Counted from the stretch's first letter, positions 25,609 to 34,921 are shown. The stretch is DNA of 64,000 bases from an uncultured Kiritimatiellota bacterium (GCA_944391085.1 CALXSE010000012.1:1-64000); one strand, 5' to 3'. Numbers and translations are program-made. Notes: generated by a model not told the origin, from the sequence alone.

Positions 25609-27072
25609 ATGCGCCGCGCCCTTGCCGCACTCACCCTCTGCCTGGCCCTCCCCCTCTGGGCCAAGACCCTCTGGGTCGTCGGCGAGGGCGCCCCCCTCGA
25701 CGCCCCCGCCGCCGCCGAATGGCTCGGGCAAATCCTCGGGGAGGAAGTCCAGGTCGTGGACCAGGGCGTGGGCCTCCTCGCCGCCTGGGCCAACGACCCG
25801 GACCCCGCCCGCGCCGCGCTCCTGCAGGCAGACGCCCTCCTCGTCACCCTCCCCCCCGGCGAGCCCGAGGCCCTCGCCCTCGCCGGCCTGCGCGCCCTCC
25901 GCGCCCGCCGCCCCCCCCAGGCCGCCGCGCCCCTCCTCGTCGCCGCGCAAAAGCCCGTCTACCAGATGTCCGGCCTCTGCGACGACCGCGCCCTGGTGCG
26001 CGCCGCCCGCCTGGCCCAAGCCGCCGGCTGCGCCTTCGCCGCCCCCCCGAAGGTCTGGGAGCGCGTCTACACCGACGACACCTTCTACGACGGGCGCGTC
26101 CCCAAAGGCCCCCGCGTCGAGGCCTACGTCCAGGCCGCCGCCGCCGCCCTCGCCCTCCGCGGCGGGGACGCCCCCCTCCCGCCCTTCCCGGGCATCCACC
26201 CGAAAGTCGCCGAGGCGCTCGTCGATTCCATCCGCGACGGGCACGCCCAGGTCGGCGACCTCTCCCTGCTGGCCGGGCGCCTGACCGCCCCCGCCCTCCC
26301 CCTGCGCACCGGCAACGCCTTCACCGCCGTGCTCCACGACGGCGCCTTCGAGCGCGCCATCGGCGCCTGGCTCCTGCGCCTGGCCCAGGCCGACGGCCGC
26401 GACCTCACCCTCCGCTACACCACCGAGCGCGACCTGGAGACGGGCCTGCCCTGCCTCTTCCGCACCACCGCCCCCCCCGCCAAGCCCCTCCCGCAAGCCC
26501 TCCTGTACACCCGCCCGCCCTTCCCCACCGCCGAGGAGGAGCTTGCCAACCTCGCGGCCATCCTCCGCGCCGACGCCTCCAAGCCCAACTGGCTCCCCTT
26601 CCCCCTCGCGGTCGCCGAGCTCTCGCGCCGCCTCCCCGGCCAGCCGGTCTACGACGGCCCCCGCCCCACCGCGCCCGCCGCGGCCATGTTCGCCGCGATG
26701 GTCTACCTGCGCTGGACCGGCGCGGCCGTCATCCCGCCGGATTGCGGCCAGGCCGAGGCCCTCGCCATCGACACGGGGCTCGACGTCGTCCTCCGCGCCA
26801 CCTCCCTCAGCCCCGAGCCCAACGCCGTCCTCTGCCGCCCCCTCGGCCAGGGACGCTACGCCTTCAGCCTCTGGCGCGCGCCCCGGGAGAAGGTTACCCT
26901 CGACCTCGCGCTCGACGACCCCGGCGCGGCGGTCAGGCCCGCCTCCCTCACCTTCGCCCCCCGCGCCTTCTGGCAGCGCCAGACCGCCGAGGCCCCTGCC
27001 GGGCGCCTCCTGCTCTGGAAGCTCCAGCCCGCCCTCCCGGGCCAGACCACCGGCGCGCGGGAGACGCGCTGA
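25609..27072 (+). CDS. Exported protein of unknown function
   Basis: A 487-residue protein with a clear signal peptide (MRRALAALTLCLALPLWAK). The body has alternating alpha/beta character with segments such as ADALLVTLPPGEPEALALAG and a VWERVYTDDTFYDGRVPKGP stretch that loosely recalls SGNH-hydrolase-like proteins, but no catalytic motif can be assigned, so no function is given. ATG 25609 lies 11 nt after the decarboxylase stop and starts the signal peptide; the longer frame upstream runs out of phase through lysA. It is probably part of the same transcript. Confidence 0.7.
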   Translation: MRRALAALTLCLALPLWAKTLWVVGEGAPLDAPAAAEWLGQILGEEVQVVDQGVGLLAAWANDPDPARAALLQADALLVTLPPGEPEALALAGLRALRARRPPQAAAPLLVAAQKPVYQMSGLCDDRALVRAARLAQAAGCAFAAPPKVWERVYTDDTFYDGRVPKGPRVEAYVQAAAAALALRGGDAPLPPFPGIHPKVAEALVDSIRDGHAQVGDLSLLAGRLTAPALPLRTGNAFTAVLHDGAFERAIGAWLLRLAQADGRDLTLRYTTERDLETGLPCLFRTTAPPAKPLPQALLYTRPPFPTAEEELANLAAILRADASKPNWLPFPLAVAELSRRLPGQPVYDGPRPTAPAAAMFAAMVYLRWTGAAVIPPDCGQAEALAIDTGLDVVLRATSLSPEPNAVLCRPLGQGRYAFSLWRAPREKVTLDLALDDPGAAVRPASLTFAPRAFWQRQTAEAPAGRLLLWKLQPALPGQTTGARETR

Positions 27073-27109
27073 CCGCGCGCCCCGGGCGGGCGCGCCGGGC
27101 GGAGCCGCC

Positions 27110-28273
27110 ATGTTCCTGCACATCGACATGGACGCCTTTTTCGCGGCGGTCGAGCAACACGACCACCCGGAGTGGCGGGGCAAGCCCGTCATCGTCGGCG
27201 CGCCGCCGGACAGGCGCGGCGTCGTCTCCACCTGCTCCTACGAGGCGCGGAAGTTCGGCGTCCGCTCGGCCATGCCCTCGCGCCAGGCCTTCCAGCTCTG
27301 CCCGCAGGGCATCTTCGTGCGCGGGCGCATGGCCCGCTACAAGGAGGTCTCCGCGCAGGTCTTCGCCATCTTCGGGCGTTACACCCCGCTCGTCGAGCCG
27401 CTCTCCATCGACGAGGCCTTCCTCGACGTCTCGGGCGTCCGCCGCCTCTTCGGCGAGCCCGAGGCCATCGCCCGGCGCATCAAGGCAGACGTCCTGGCCG
27501 AGACCGGCCTCACCTGCTCCGTCGGCGTCGCCCCGAACAAGTTCCTGGCCAAGCTCGCCAGCGAGGAGCGCAAGCCCGACGGCCTCTTCGTCGTCCCCGC
27601 GGATCCCCAGGCCCGCCTGTCGTGGCTCGCCGCCAAGCCCGTCCGCGCCCTCTGGGGCGTGGGCCCCAAGCTCGCCGACGCCCTCCTGCAGCGGGGCATC
27701 GCCGCCGTGCGCGACCTCCAGGGCGCCTCGCCCGAGGCCCTGCGCGCGCTCGTCGGCCCCGCCCTCGCCGCGCACCTGATGGACGTCGCCTTCGGCCGCG
27801 ACGCGCGCCCCATCGCCCTGGGCCGCGAGGAAAAGTCCCTCTCCCGCGAGCACACCTACCCGGAGGACGTGGACGACCCCGCGGTCCTCCGCCGGGATCT
27901 CCGCGCCCTGGCCGAGGACGTCGGCCGCCGCCTCCGCGCCCACGGCCTTTGGGGCCGCACCGCCCGCCTCAAGCTCCGCTACGCCGGCTTCCGTACCGTC
28001 ACCCGCCAGGCCCCCTTCCCCGCGCCCGTCTGCGACGACTTCGCCCTGCGCGACGCCGCCTGGGCCCTCCTGGCGCGCCACCTCGAGCCCGGGACGCCCG
28101 TCCGTCTCATCGGGTTCGGCGTCGACAACCTGACCGACGACCCCTCCCCCCTCCCGCCGGACGACCTCTTCGCCCACGCCGCGCCGCCGCCGCGCGAGCG
28201 CCTGGAGCGCCTCTCGCGCACCCTCGACGCCCTGCGAGCCAAAGGCCGCACCGTCGCCCCGCCCGAGGCCTGA
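27110..28273 (+). CDS. dinB: DNA polymerase IV (Y family)
   Basis: A 387-residue translesion polymerase. The palm motifs are HIDMDAFFAAVE (Asp6, Asp8) and LSIDEAFLD. The CSVGVAPNKFLAKLASE segment, the thumb HhH region VRALWGVGPKLADALLQRG and the little-finger domain starting EKSLSREHTY follow. A PLPPDDLF stretch near the C-terminus may be the sliding-clamp contact. ATG 27110 is the first Met of the conserved N-terminus. No LexA-type operator was recognised upstream. Confidence 0.93.
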   Translation: MFLHIDMDAFFAAVEQHDHPEWRGKPVIVGAPPDRRGVVSTCSYEARKFGVRSAMPSRQAFQLCPQGIFVRGRMARYKEVSAQVFAIFGRYTPLVEPLSIDEAFLDVSGVRRLFGEPEAIARRIKADVLAETGLTCSVGVAPNKFLAKLASEERKPDGLFVVPADPQARLSWLAAKPVRALWGVGPKLADALLQRGIAAVRDLQGASPEALRALVGPALAAHLMDVAFGRDARPIALGREEKSLSREHTYPEDVDDPAVLRRDLRALAEDVGRRLRAHGLWGRTARLKLRYAGFRTVTRQAPFPAPVCDDFALRDAAWALLARHLEPGTPVRLIGFGVDNLTDDPSPLPPDDLFAHAAPPPRERLERLSRTLDALRAKGRTVAPPEA

Positions 28274-28286
28274 ACCCCCGCGCCTG

Positions 28287-28295
28287 TGTTATAAT
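28287..28295 (+). promoter_or_regulatory. Extended -10 promoter with start codon 7 nt downstream
   Basis: TGTTATAAT is an ideal extended -10 element (TGnTATAAT). Only 7 nt separate it from ATG 28303, which predicts a leaderless mRNA. No -35 box is obvious. Confidence 0.55.
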
Positions 28296-28302
28296 GGCCG
28301 CC

Positions 28303-29100
28303 ATGAAGACCCTCCTCAAACCCCTCGCGGCCCTCCTCCTGGCCGCGCTCCTGGCCGGCGGCGGCTATGCCCTGGGCCGTTTCTTCGCCCCGCGCACCTA
28401 CACCGCCACCCCCACCCAAGAAACCGTCGTCTACTCCACCTGCGCCCCGGACGCGGCCGACCGGGCCCTCCTGTGCTCCGAACGCGACGCCCTCCGCGCC
28501 GAGAAGGCCGCCCTCCAGGAACGGCTCGACGCCCTCCTGGCCGAGCAGGCCCAGGCCGCCGCCGCCCCCGCGCCGCAGGCCGCGCCCGAGCGCCGCATGA
28601 GCCGCAGGGAGCGCCTGGAGCAGCTCAAGCAGGAAGACCCCGAGCGTTACGCGGAGATGGAGAAGCGCCGCCAGGAGGCCCGGGAGAGCATCCGCCAGGC
28701 CCTCGACCGGCGCGACTCTTTCCTCGGCGCCATCGACCTTTCCCTCCTTACCCCCGAGCAGCAGGAGATGCACGCCCGGTTCGTCGACGCCCTCGCCGCC
28801 CAGCAGGCCGCCATCGACGCCCTGAACGCGCGCATGGAGGCCGGCGAGGACCCCACCGAGGAAGAGCGCCGCGCCATGCGCGAGGCCATGCACCAGGTGC
28901 GCGGGCTCCAGGACGCCGAGCGCGACGCCCTCCTTTCCGCGGTCGCCGTCTCCATGGGGCTTGAGGGCGGCGAGGAGACCGAGGCCTTCGTCGGCGTCGT
29001 CAAGGACATCTACGATTCCACCGGCATGATGCCGCCCATGCAGATGGGCCCGGCGCGCGGCGCGCCGCCGAGCCAACCGCCGCCGAGCGTGAGGCCATGA
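28303..29100 (+). CDS. Membrane-anchored coiled-coil protein of unknown function
   Basis: A 265-residue protein with one N-terminal membrane segment (LLKPLAALLLAALLAGGGYALG), a linker, an Ala/Glu/Arg coiled coil (ERDALRAEKAALQERLDALL), a charged helical region (MSRRERLEQLKQEDPERYAEMEKRRQEA) and a Pro-rich end. It resembles helical periplasmic proteins often found in this group, but no named family was recognised. ATG 28294 would also be in frame but falls inside the -10 box. The stop overlaps the bioB start (ATGATG). Confidence 0.7.
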   Translation: MKTLLKPLAALLLAALLAGGGYALGRFFAPRTYTATPTQETVVYSTCAPDAADRALLCSERDALRAEKAALQERLDALLAEQAQAAAAPAPQAAPERRMSRRERLEQLKQEDPERYAEMEKRRQEARESIRQALDRRDSFLGAIDLSLLTPEQQEMHARFVDALAAQQAAIDALNARMEAGEDPTEEERRAMREAMHQVRGLQDAERDALLSAVAVSMGLEGGEETEAFVGVVKDIYDSTGMMPPMQMGPARGAPPSQPPPSVRP

Positions 29101-30032
29101 TGGAAGCGCCCGCCTACTCCCGCGCCGACCTCCTGGCCTGGGCCGCCGGCCCCGAGGAGGCCCTCTTCGCCGAGGCCCGCCGCCTCACCGCCGCCTGCGC
29201 CCCCCGCCTCTTCGACCGGTGCTCGATCGTCAACGGCAAGGGCGGCCGATGCCCGGAGGACTGCAAGTGGTGCGCCCAGTCCGCCCACCACCGCGCCCCC
29301 TGCGACGTCCACGGCCTGATCTCCCCCGAGGCCTGCCTGGCCGCCGCCCGCGCCAACGAGGCCGCCGGTATCCGCCGCTTCTCCATCGTCAACGCCGGGC
29401 GCCGCCCCTCCGAGGCCGAGCTCGAGGGCGTCTGCGCGCTCCTGCGCCTGCTGCGCCGCGAGACGGGCCTGGAGCTCTGCGTCTCCCTGGGGCTGCTCGA
29501 CGAACCGGCCCTCCGCCGCCTGCGCGAGGCCGGCGCCACCCGCTGCCACTGCAACCTCGAGGCCGCCCCCGCCCGTTTCCCCGCGCTCTGCACCACCCAT
29601 ACCCTCGCCGACAAGGTCGCCACCCTCCGCGCCGCCCGCCGCGTGGGCATGGAGATCTGCTCCGGCGGCATCATCGGCATGGGCGAAAGCGAGGAAGACC
29701 GCATCGACCTGGCCCTCGCCCTCCGCGACCTCGACATCCGCTCCATCCCCCTCAACCTGCTCTCCCCCATCCCCGGCACGCCCCTCGCCGGGCTCCCCCT
29801 CCTCCCCGAGCGCGACGTCCTGCGCGCCGTCGCCCTCTTCCGCCTGGCCCACCCCGCTGCCTTCCTCCGCTTCGCCGGCGGGCGCAAGCGCCTCTCCCCC
29901 CAGGCCCTCGACGCCGCCCTCGCCCTCGGCGTCAACGCCGCCATCGAGGGCGACCTGCTCACCACCCTGGGCAACACCGTCGCGCAAGACCGCGCCCACA
30001 TCCTCGCCGCCGGCTACGCCCTTCCCTGCTGA
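29097..30032 (+). CDS. bioB: Biotin synthase, anaerobe-type radical SAM enzyme
   Basis: A 311-residue radical SAM enzyme that inserts sulfur into dethiobiotin. The SAM cluster motif is CPEDCKWC (Cys52, Cys56, Cys59). Equivalents of three auxiliary-cluster ligands of the E. coli enzyme are present: Cys128 (ELCVSLG), Cys188 (EICSGGI) and the Arg of RFAGGR. The fourth, E. coli Cys97 in FCMGAAW, is replaced by Ser in RFSIVNAG. Two additional cysteines (Cys34, Cys42) precede the radical SAM motif, as in biotin synthases of strict anaerobes, which may carry a different auxiliary cluster. No other bio genes are nearby. The start overlaps the upstream stop. Confidence 0.85.
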   Translation: MMEAPAYSRADLLAWAAGPEEALFAEARRLTAACAPRLFDRCSIVNGKGGRCPEDCKWCAQSAHHRAPCDVHGLISPEACLAAARANEAAGIRRFSIVNAGRRPSEAELEGVCALLRLLRRETGLELCVSLGLLDEPALRRLREAGATRCHCNLEAAPARFPALCTTHTLADKVATLRAARRVGMEICSGGIIGMGESEEDRIDLALALRDLDIRSIPLNLLSPIPGTPLAGLPLLPERDVLRAVALFRLAHPAAFLRFAGGRKRLSPQALDAALALGVNAAIEGDLLTTLGNTVAQDRAHILAAGYALPC

Positions 30033-30069
30033 GCCGCGCGCCGGAAGAGACCCGGCACGCCGGATCCCC

Positions 30070-30093
30070 GCGGGCGGCCCAACGGCCGCCCGC
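30070..30093 (+). terminator. Terminator after bioB
   Basis: A 10-bp stem GCGGGCGGCC / GGCCGCCCGC with a 4-nt loop CAAC, followed by a weak T-rich stretch. Confidence 0.6.
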
Positions 30094-30182
30094 AGGCTTG
30101 TTTGGCATCGGCACCACGGCCACGATTCCCGGCAGGCATCTGCCCGCGGGGTTGTCAGGATTAGGTCTCTTGAAGAAAAAGA

Positions 30183-30211
30183 TTGCCTTGCCGGTTAGAA
30201 TGTGCTATCTT
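30183..30211 (+). promoter_or_regulatory. Promoter of feoAB
   Basis: TTGCCT -35 box, 17-bp spacer and TATCTT -10 box with an upstream TG (TGCTATCTT). A leader of about 25 nt carries the AAAGGAG ribosome binding site. No clear Fur box was recognised. Confidence 0.65.
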
Positions 30212-30242
30212 TTGACCCGTTCAGTTGTGAAAGGAGCCTAAT

Positions 30243-30476
30243 ATGGGCATCACGGACATGAAGGTCGGTGCACGCGCCGAGATCATTGGGTATGAGGAAA
30301 CGGCGGCGGGTTACCGCGCCAAACTGCTGGCCCTTGGGCTGACGCGCGGGGCCGTCATCCAGCTGATCGGGGTGGCGCCGATGGGCGACCCGCTTCGGCT
30401 GAAGGTGCGCGGCTTCGAGCTGTCCCTGCGCAAAGACGAGGCCAACTTCCTGAAGCTGAGGGAGGTGGCCCAATGA
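30243..30476 (+). CDS. feoA: Ferrous iron transport protein A
   Basis: A 77-residue SH3-like FeoA protein, the cytosolic helper of FeoB. The family pattern is clear: a small beta-barrel with AKLLALGLTRGAVIQLIGVAPMGDP and KVRGFELSLRKDEANFL. An AAAGGAG ribosome binding site precedes the ATG. Its stop overlaps the feoB start (ATGA), so the two are translationally coupled. Confidence 0.93.
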   Translation: MGITDMKVGARAEIIGYEETAAGYRAKLLALGLTRGAVIQLIGVAPMGDPLRLKVRGFELSLRKDEANFLKLREVAQ

Positions 30477-32728
30477 GCGCGCCGCGCACCGTCACCGCGG
30501 CCCTCGCCGGAGACCCCAACACCGGCAAATCGACCTTCTTCAACGCCTGGACGGGAATGCGCCAGGTGACCGGCAACTGGCCGGGCGTCACCGTCGAGAA
30601 GCTCCTGGGCGAGCTCTCCCTGCCCGGCGGCGAGCGGCTTGTCCTTGTGGATCTTCCGGGCATGTACTCGCTCCACGCGGTCTCGGAGGACGAGCGCGTG
30701 GCCTCGGAATACGCCCGCGGGGGCGAGCCGGACCTTATCATCAACGTCGTCGACGCCGTCAACCTGGAGCGCAACCTCTACCTCACCCTCGCGCTGATGG
30801 AGCTGGGCAAGCCCATGGTGGTGGTGCTGACGATGACCGACGTGCTCAGCCGCCAGGGCTTCACGATAGACATCCCGGAGCTGTCGCGCAGGCTGGGCGT
30901 GCCGGTGGTGACCGGCGACGTGCGCCGCCGCTCCAAGCGCGCGGCGTTGGAGCGCGCGGTGCTGGAGGCGCTGGCCACGCGCCAGCGCACGCCCCGGGCG
31001 AAGCTCCCCGAGGCCCTCGCCCACGCGGTGCGCCGCGTGCGCCGCGAGAACGAGCCCGAGGTGCTGGCCATCCACCGCCTGGAGGGCATCCTCCCCGGCG
31101 CCGAGGAGGTCATCGCCGACGTGGAGAAGGCCCTCGGCACGACGCCCGACGTGCTCATCGCCGATGCGCGCTACAATACGATCGCGGAGCTGACCAAGGG
31201 CGTCGTCCGCCAGACCGGCCACGCGCGCACCGAGCTGGGGCGCAGGCTGGACCGGATCGCCCTGAACCGCTGGCTGGGCATCCCGCTCTTCCTGCTGACG
31301 ATGTACCTGCTCTTCTGGTTCACGCAGGTTCTGGGCGGGTGCTTCATCGACTTCTTCGACGGCGTGGGCGACGCCTTCTTCGTCACCGGCCTGGGCAACC
31401 TGCTGGCCCTCTGCGGCGCGCCCGCGTGGCTGACGACCCTCCTGGCCGACGGCCTGGGCGTGGGCATCCAGACGGTGCTCACCTTCATCCCGCCGGTCTT
31501 CTTCATCTTCCTGGGGCTCTCCATCCTGGAGGACTCGGGCTATATGGCGCGCGCGGCCCTGGTGATGGACCGCTTCATGCGCCTGCTGGGCCTGCCCGGG
31601 AGCGCCTTCGTGCCGATGCTCGTGGGCTTTGGGTGCACGGTGCCGGCCATCATGGCCACGCGCACGCTCAGCAACCGGCGCGACCGCCTGCTGACCATCT
31701 TCATGACGCCGTTCATGAGCTGCGGCGCGCGCCTGCCGGTCTACGCCCTCTTCGGGGCAGCCTTCTTCGGCGCGGCCAGCGGCACGATGATCTTCGCCAT
31801 CTACCTCTCGGGCATCGCGCTGGCGGTGCTGACGGGGCTGCTGCTGAAGCACACGCTCTTCGTGGGCGAGCCCTCGCCCTTCGTCATGGAGCTGCCGCTC
31901 TACCACCTTCCCCGCCCGGGCACCGTCCTCAAGCAGGCCTGGGAGCGCCTGCGCCACTTCCTCTTCCGCGCCGGCAAGGTCATGGCCCTGATGGTGCTCG
32001 TCCTGAGCGTCTGCGACAGGATCGTCGTGGCCAACCCCTTCGCCGGGGAGGGCGCCAGGGCCTCCGTCATCGAGGTCTCCGGCCGCGCGCTCGCCCCCGT
32101 CTTCGCGCCCATGGGCGTCGAGGCCGACAACTGGCAGGGCTCCGTCGCCCTCATCGTCGGGCTCTTCGCCAAAGAGCAGGTCGTCTCCTCCCTCAACACC
32201 CTCTACGCCATCGATGGGGCCGGGGAGGACGAGGCGGAGGACGGCGGGCCCCTCACCTGGGGCGCCGCGGGGGAAACCCTTGCCACCGGGGTCGCGGACG
32301 CCCTCAAGACCATCCCCGAGGCCTTCGCCGGGCTCCTGGGCACCCTCCGCGACCCCATCGGCTATGGGGACTCCATCGCCGAGTTCGAGGAGGCCCCCGA
32401 AGACGCGGGGGAGGCGACCCTCGCGCGCACCCTCGCCCAGAAGTTCGACAACGACAGGCACCGCGCCTTCGCCTACCTCCTCTTCGTGCTGCTCTACGTG
32501 CCCTGCCTCGCGGCCATGGCCACCGTCGTGCGCGAAATCGGCTGGGGCTACTCCGCCATCCTCTTCGGCTACCTCACGCTCCTGGGCTGGTGCGTCGCCA
32601 CGCTCTACTTCCAGGTCACCGTCGGCCACAGCGCCCTCTGGGTGGCCGTGCCCTGCGCCCTTCTGGCCGGCGTCGCGGCGGCCTTCGCGGCCCTCGGGCG
32701 CAAGGTCAAAGTCTGGATCGTCCAGTGA
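30473..32728 (+). CDS. feoB: Ferrous iron transport protein B
   Basis: A 751-residue Fe2+ transporter with an N-terminal G domain. G1 is GDPNTGKS (residues 13-20), G3 is DLPGMYSL, and the segment VVDAVNLERNLYLT is typical. G4 is the variant TMTD rather than NxxD. Then come the helical guanine dissociation-inhibitor-like region and a membrane domain with Gate motifs including FGCTVPAIMATRTL and the PFMSCGARLPVY block. No feoC follows. Together with feoA this is the main ferrous iron uptake system, suited to low-oxygen conditions. Confidence 0.96.
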   Translation: MSAPRTVTAALAGDPNTGKSTFFNAWTGMRQVTGNWPGVTVEKLLGELSLPGGERLVLVDLPGMYSLHAVSEDERVASEYARGGEPDLIINVVDAVNLERNLYLTLALMELGKPMVVVLTMTDVLSRQGFTIDIPELSRRLGVPVVTGDVRRRSKRAALERAVLEALATRQRTPRAKLPEALAHAVRRVRRENEPEVLAIHRLEGILPGAEEVIADVEKALGTTPDVLIADARYNTIAELTKGVVRQTGHARTELGRRLDRIALNRWLGIPLFLLTMYLLFWFTQVLGGCFIDFFDGVGDAFFVTGLGNLLALCGAPAWLTTLLADGLGVGIQTVLTFIPPVFFIFLGLSILEDSGYMARAALVMDRFMRLLGLPGSAFVPMLVGFGCTVPAIMATRTLSNRRDRLLTIFMTPFMSCGARLPVYALFGAAFFGAASGTMIFAIYLSGIALAVLTGLLLKHTLFVGEPSPFVMELPLYHLPRPGTVLKQAWERLRHFLFRAGKVMALMVLVLSVCDRIVVANPFAGEGARASVIEVSGRALAPVFAPMGVEADNWQGSVALIVGLFAKEQVVSSLNTLYAIDGAGEDEAEDGGPLTWGAAGETLATGVADALKTIPEAFAGLLGTLRDPIGYGDSIAEFEEAPEDAGEATLARTLAQKFDNDRHRAFAYLLFVLLYVPCLAAMATVVREIGWGYSAILFGYLTLLGWCVATLYFQVTVGHSALWVAVPCALLAGVAAAFAALGRKVKVWIVQ

Positions 32729-32815
32729 CCCCACGGGCGGCGGCGCGCAGGCGCCCCGCCCCTTTTTCGACCCTCTCACAGACCACTCGATTAGCAAAAA
32801 CTAAGGAACCACCCC

Positions 32816-33709
32816 ATGAAGACCTGCTCCATCCCCGCCCTCTGCGCCCTCCTCGGCCTGGCCGCCCCGGCCCTCGCCCAGGAGGTCGCGCTCGAAGAGA
32901 CCCCCGCCTGGGCCATCGGCGGCGCGGCCAGCGTTGACTTCTGCTCCAAGCAGCTCACCTACGGCCTCGTCGACAACCCCCACGCCATCGTCACCCCCTC
33001 GGTCGAGCTCTCCATCGCCAACGACGACTGGTTCGCCCTCACCCTTTCCGTCGACGCCATCTTCGACACCACGGACTTCGGCGCCAAGGAGGGCGGCTAC
33101 AACGACCGCCGCTGGAAATACCAGGAGCTCACCCCCGGCCTCACCCTCTCCAAGAGCTGGGACACCGCCCGCCTCCTGGGCTCCGTCCTCGAGACCTCGG
33201 TCAACTACACCTACGAATACCATCCCCGCTCCTGCAACAAGCCCCGGCTCGGCTACGAGAACCCGGACACCCAGTGGCTCAACCTCGAGCTCGCCCTCCC
33301 CGACCTCTGGCTCCAGCCCGCCTTCACCCTGGAATACCAGCTCGCCCGCCAGGGCGCCGAGGGCGAGACCGACGGCAAGGGCGGTATCTACGCCACCTTC
33401 TCCGTCGCCCACGGCTTCGACATCGGCGCGGACTTCCTCGGCCTCGGCGAGGGCACCCTCGTCCTCACCCCCACCCTCGGCGTCGGCATGGCCAACAAGG
33501 ATCGCAACAGGGCCGACTTCGAGGAAAACGAATCCTTCATGTTCCGCGACGGCTTCGCCTCCCTCGAGCTCGCCTACAGCCCCGTGGACGGCCTCACCAT
33601 CGCCCCCTACGTCGGCTGTCACCAGCAGCTCGACTCCAAGGCCAGGGACGCCGCCGGCCCCGACGACTTCGTCGCCTACGCCGGCCTCGCCCTCTCCTAC
33701 GCGTTCTGA
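32816..33709 (+). CDS. Outer-membrane beta-barrel-like protein
   Basis: A 297-residue exported protein with signal peptide MKTCSIPALCALLGLAAPALA. The mature part consists of alternating amphipathic strands and ends in the aromatic pattern ALSYAF, typical of outer-membrane barrels recognised by BamA. It also resembles the putative exported barrel proteins common in PVC bacteria; no specific family was recognised. An AAGGA ribosome binding site precedes the ATG. It lies 87 nt after feoB, but a link to iron uptake is speculation. A terminator follows at 33736. Confidence 0.7.
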   Translation: MKTCSIPALCALLGLAAPALAQEVALEETPAWAIGGAASVDFCSKQLTYGLVDNPHAIVTPSVELSIANDDWFALTLSVDAIFDTTDFGAKEGGYNDRRWKYQELTPGLTLSKSWDTARLLGSVLETSVNYTYEYHPRSCNKPRLGYENPDTQWLNLELALPDLWLQPAFTLEYQLARQGAEGETDGKGGIYATFSVAHGFDIGADFLGLGEGTLVLTPTLGVGMANKDRNRADFEENESFMFRDGFASLELAYSPVDGLTIAPYVGCHQQLDSKARDAAGPDDFVAYAGLALSYAF

Positions 33710-33735
33710 TTTCGGACAACCCCAACATATAACCC

Positions 33736-33764
33736 ACGGGCGCGGTCTCTCTCCCCGCGCCCGT
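33736..33764 (+). terminator. Terminator after the barrel protein
   Basis: Stem ACGGGCGCGG / CCGCGCCCGT with a 9-nt loop, followed by a T/C-rich tail. Confidence 0.65.
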
Positions 33765-33780
33765 CTTGCTTCCCTCCCGG

Positions 33781-33816
33781 CGAAAGGGGCCCCGGCGCCT
33801 GCCGGGGCCCCTTTCG
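33781..33816. terminator. Terminator hairpin between converging genes
   Basis: A perfect 16-bp stem starting CGAAAGGGGCCCCGGC with loop GCCT, 14 nt from the stop of the PEP-CTERM gene. It resembles the hairpin at 9569 in position and stem architecture but has a different loop. Confidence 0.75.
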
Positions 33817-33830
33817 CGGGCACGCCGCGC

Positions 33831-34490
33831 TTACGCCGTGCGCCGGCGAAGCACCGCCCCCACCACGCCCAGCGCCAGCAGTGCCACCGCCGTCGGCTCG
33901 GGCATGACCGAGGCCTCCTTCGCGCTGGCCAGGAACGCCGCGAGGTCATCTCCGGCCTCGGTACAAGAGGAGGCAAGGAAGTCAAAGGTGACGTCCTCGC
34001 TCTCGCTCAGCCATACGTGTTGAAAGGACGCGGTGTAGCCAAAGGAGAGCGTCGTTGCCTCGCCGATCTGCTGACCGTTGGCAAAGAAGGTCACGATGCC
34101 GGGCACATCCTGTGCGCCACGCTGGACGGTGAACGAGATGGTCGTGCGTTTGCCGGCCGTGATGTCCAGGGCATCGCCGACGGTGACCTCGGAACTGGAA
34201 CCGAGGCCGTCCTTCGCGACGAGGGTGAGCCGACCGTCCATGACCTTGAGCGTGGCATAGTTCGCAGGCATAGTGCCATCGCGGCAGAGCTTGACCAATT
34301 CCGTGCCATCCGCGATGCCGCCGTCCAGCACGAAGCTGGCCGTGACGCACACGGTCACGTCGCCCCAGTAACCGTTGGGGATGGCATTGTCGCCGGTGGT
34401 GATGTCGCCCGATTGCCAAATCGAGGTGATGACCGCCTGGGCGGAGAAAGCCAGGGCGGCGAAGGCCGCCGTGAAGGCTGCTTTCCTCAT
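33831..34490 (-). CDS. PEP-CTERM sorting-domain exported protein
   Basis: A 219-residue exported protein. The signal peptide is MRKAAFTAAFAALAFSAQA and the tail is VMPEP, hydrophobic helix TAVALLALGVVGAVL, RRR. The middle (TISFTVQRGAQDVPGIVTFF and NGQQIGEATTL) resembles the equivalent part of the 9620-10282 protein, so the two are paralogs with a probable jelly-roll body. Function is unknown. The ATG has an AAGGAG about 11 nt upstream. Confidence 0.82.
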   Translation of the reverse strand: MRKAAFTAAFAALAFSAQAVITSIWQSGDITTGDNAIPNGYWGDVTVCVTASFVLDGGIADGTELVKLCRDGTMPANYATLKVMDGRLTLVAKDGLGSSSEVTVGDALDITAGKRTTISFTVQRGAQDVPGIVTFFANGQQIGEATTLSFGYTASFQHVWLSESEDVTFDFLASSCTEAGDDLAAFLASAKEASVMPEPTAVALLALGVVGAVLRRRTA

Positions 34491-34599
34491 GTTCTCTCAT
34501 ACTCCTTCTCCCGTCCTGCAGAACCGGAAGAAGGCAGGCGGGAGGCGCTTCCCCGGGATGCGCACGGGCACCCGCCCGATACGCGCCGCCACGCCCGGC

Positions 34600-34636
34600 G
34601 CGCAACCCCGCAAAAAAGCGCACCGCCTTTTTGCGC
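34600..34636 (+). repeat. Dispersed hairpin element, copy 1
   Basis: The element begins GCGCAACCCCGCAAAAAA and ends TTTTTGCGC, with ends that pair as GCGCAA/TTGCGC. An 18-bp identical stretch occurs on the minus strand at 53941-53971. Both copies lie upstream of exported-protein genes. Confidence 0.5.
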
Positions 34637-34921
34637 TCCACCTAGGCCCTGAGAAGCCCTCCACGGAACACGAACAAAGCGATGCGCCAAACCGGCGCAC
34701 CTTGCTTGACTCGCCGTCCGTGGATGAATTTCTCAGGTTCAGGTGGACGTCGTCGTCGCGCAAAGCGCAGACAATGCCGCGGCTTTTCCACGGCGTGTTG
34801 CCAGAATAGCACCTTCTCCCCTTGTCCGGCAAGCGTTTTCTGCGACCTGGGCGGCATGGGAAGCGGAGCCGGGATTGACGGGAACGGCGCGACTGTTTTC
34901 AGGATGAGGACGCCCATACAG

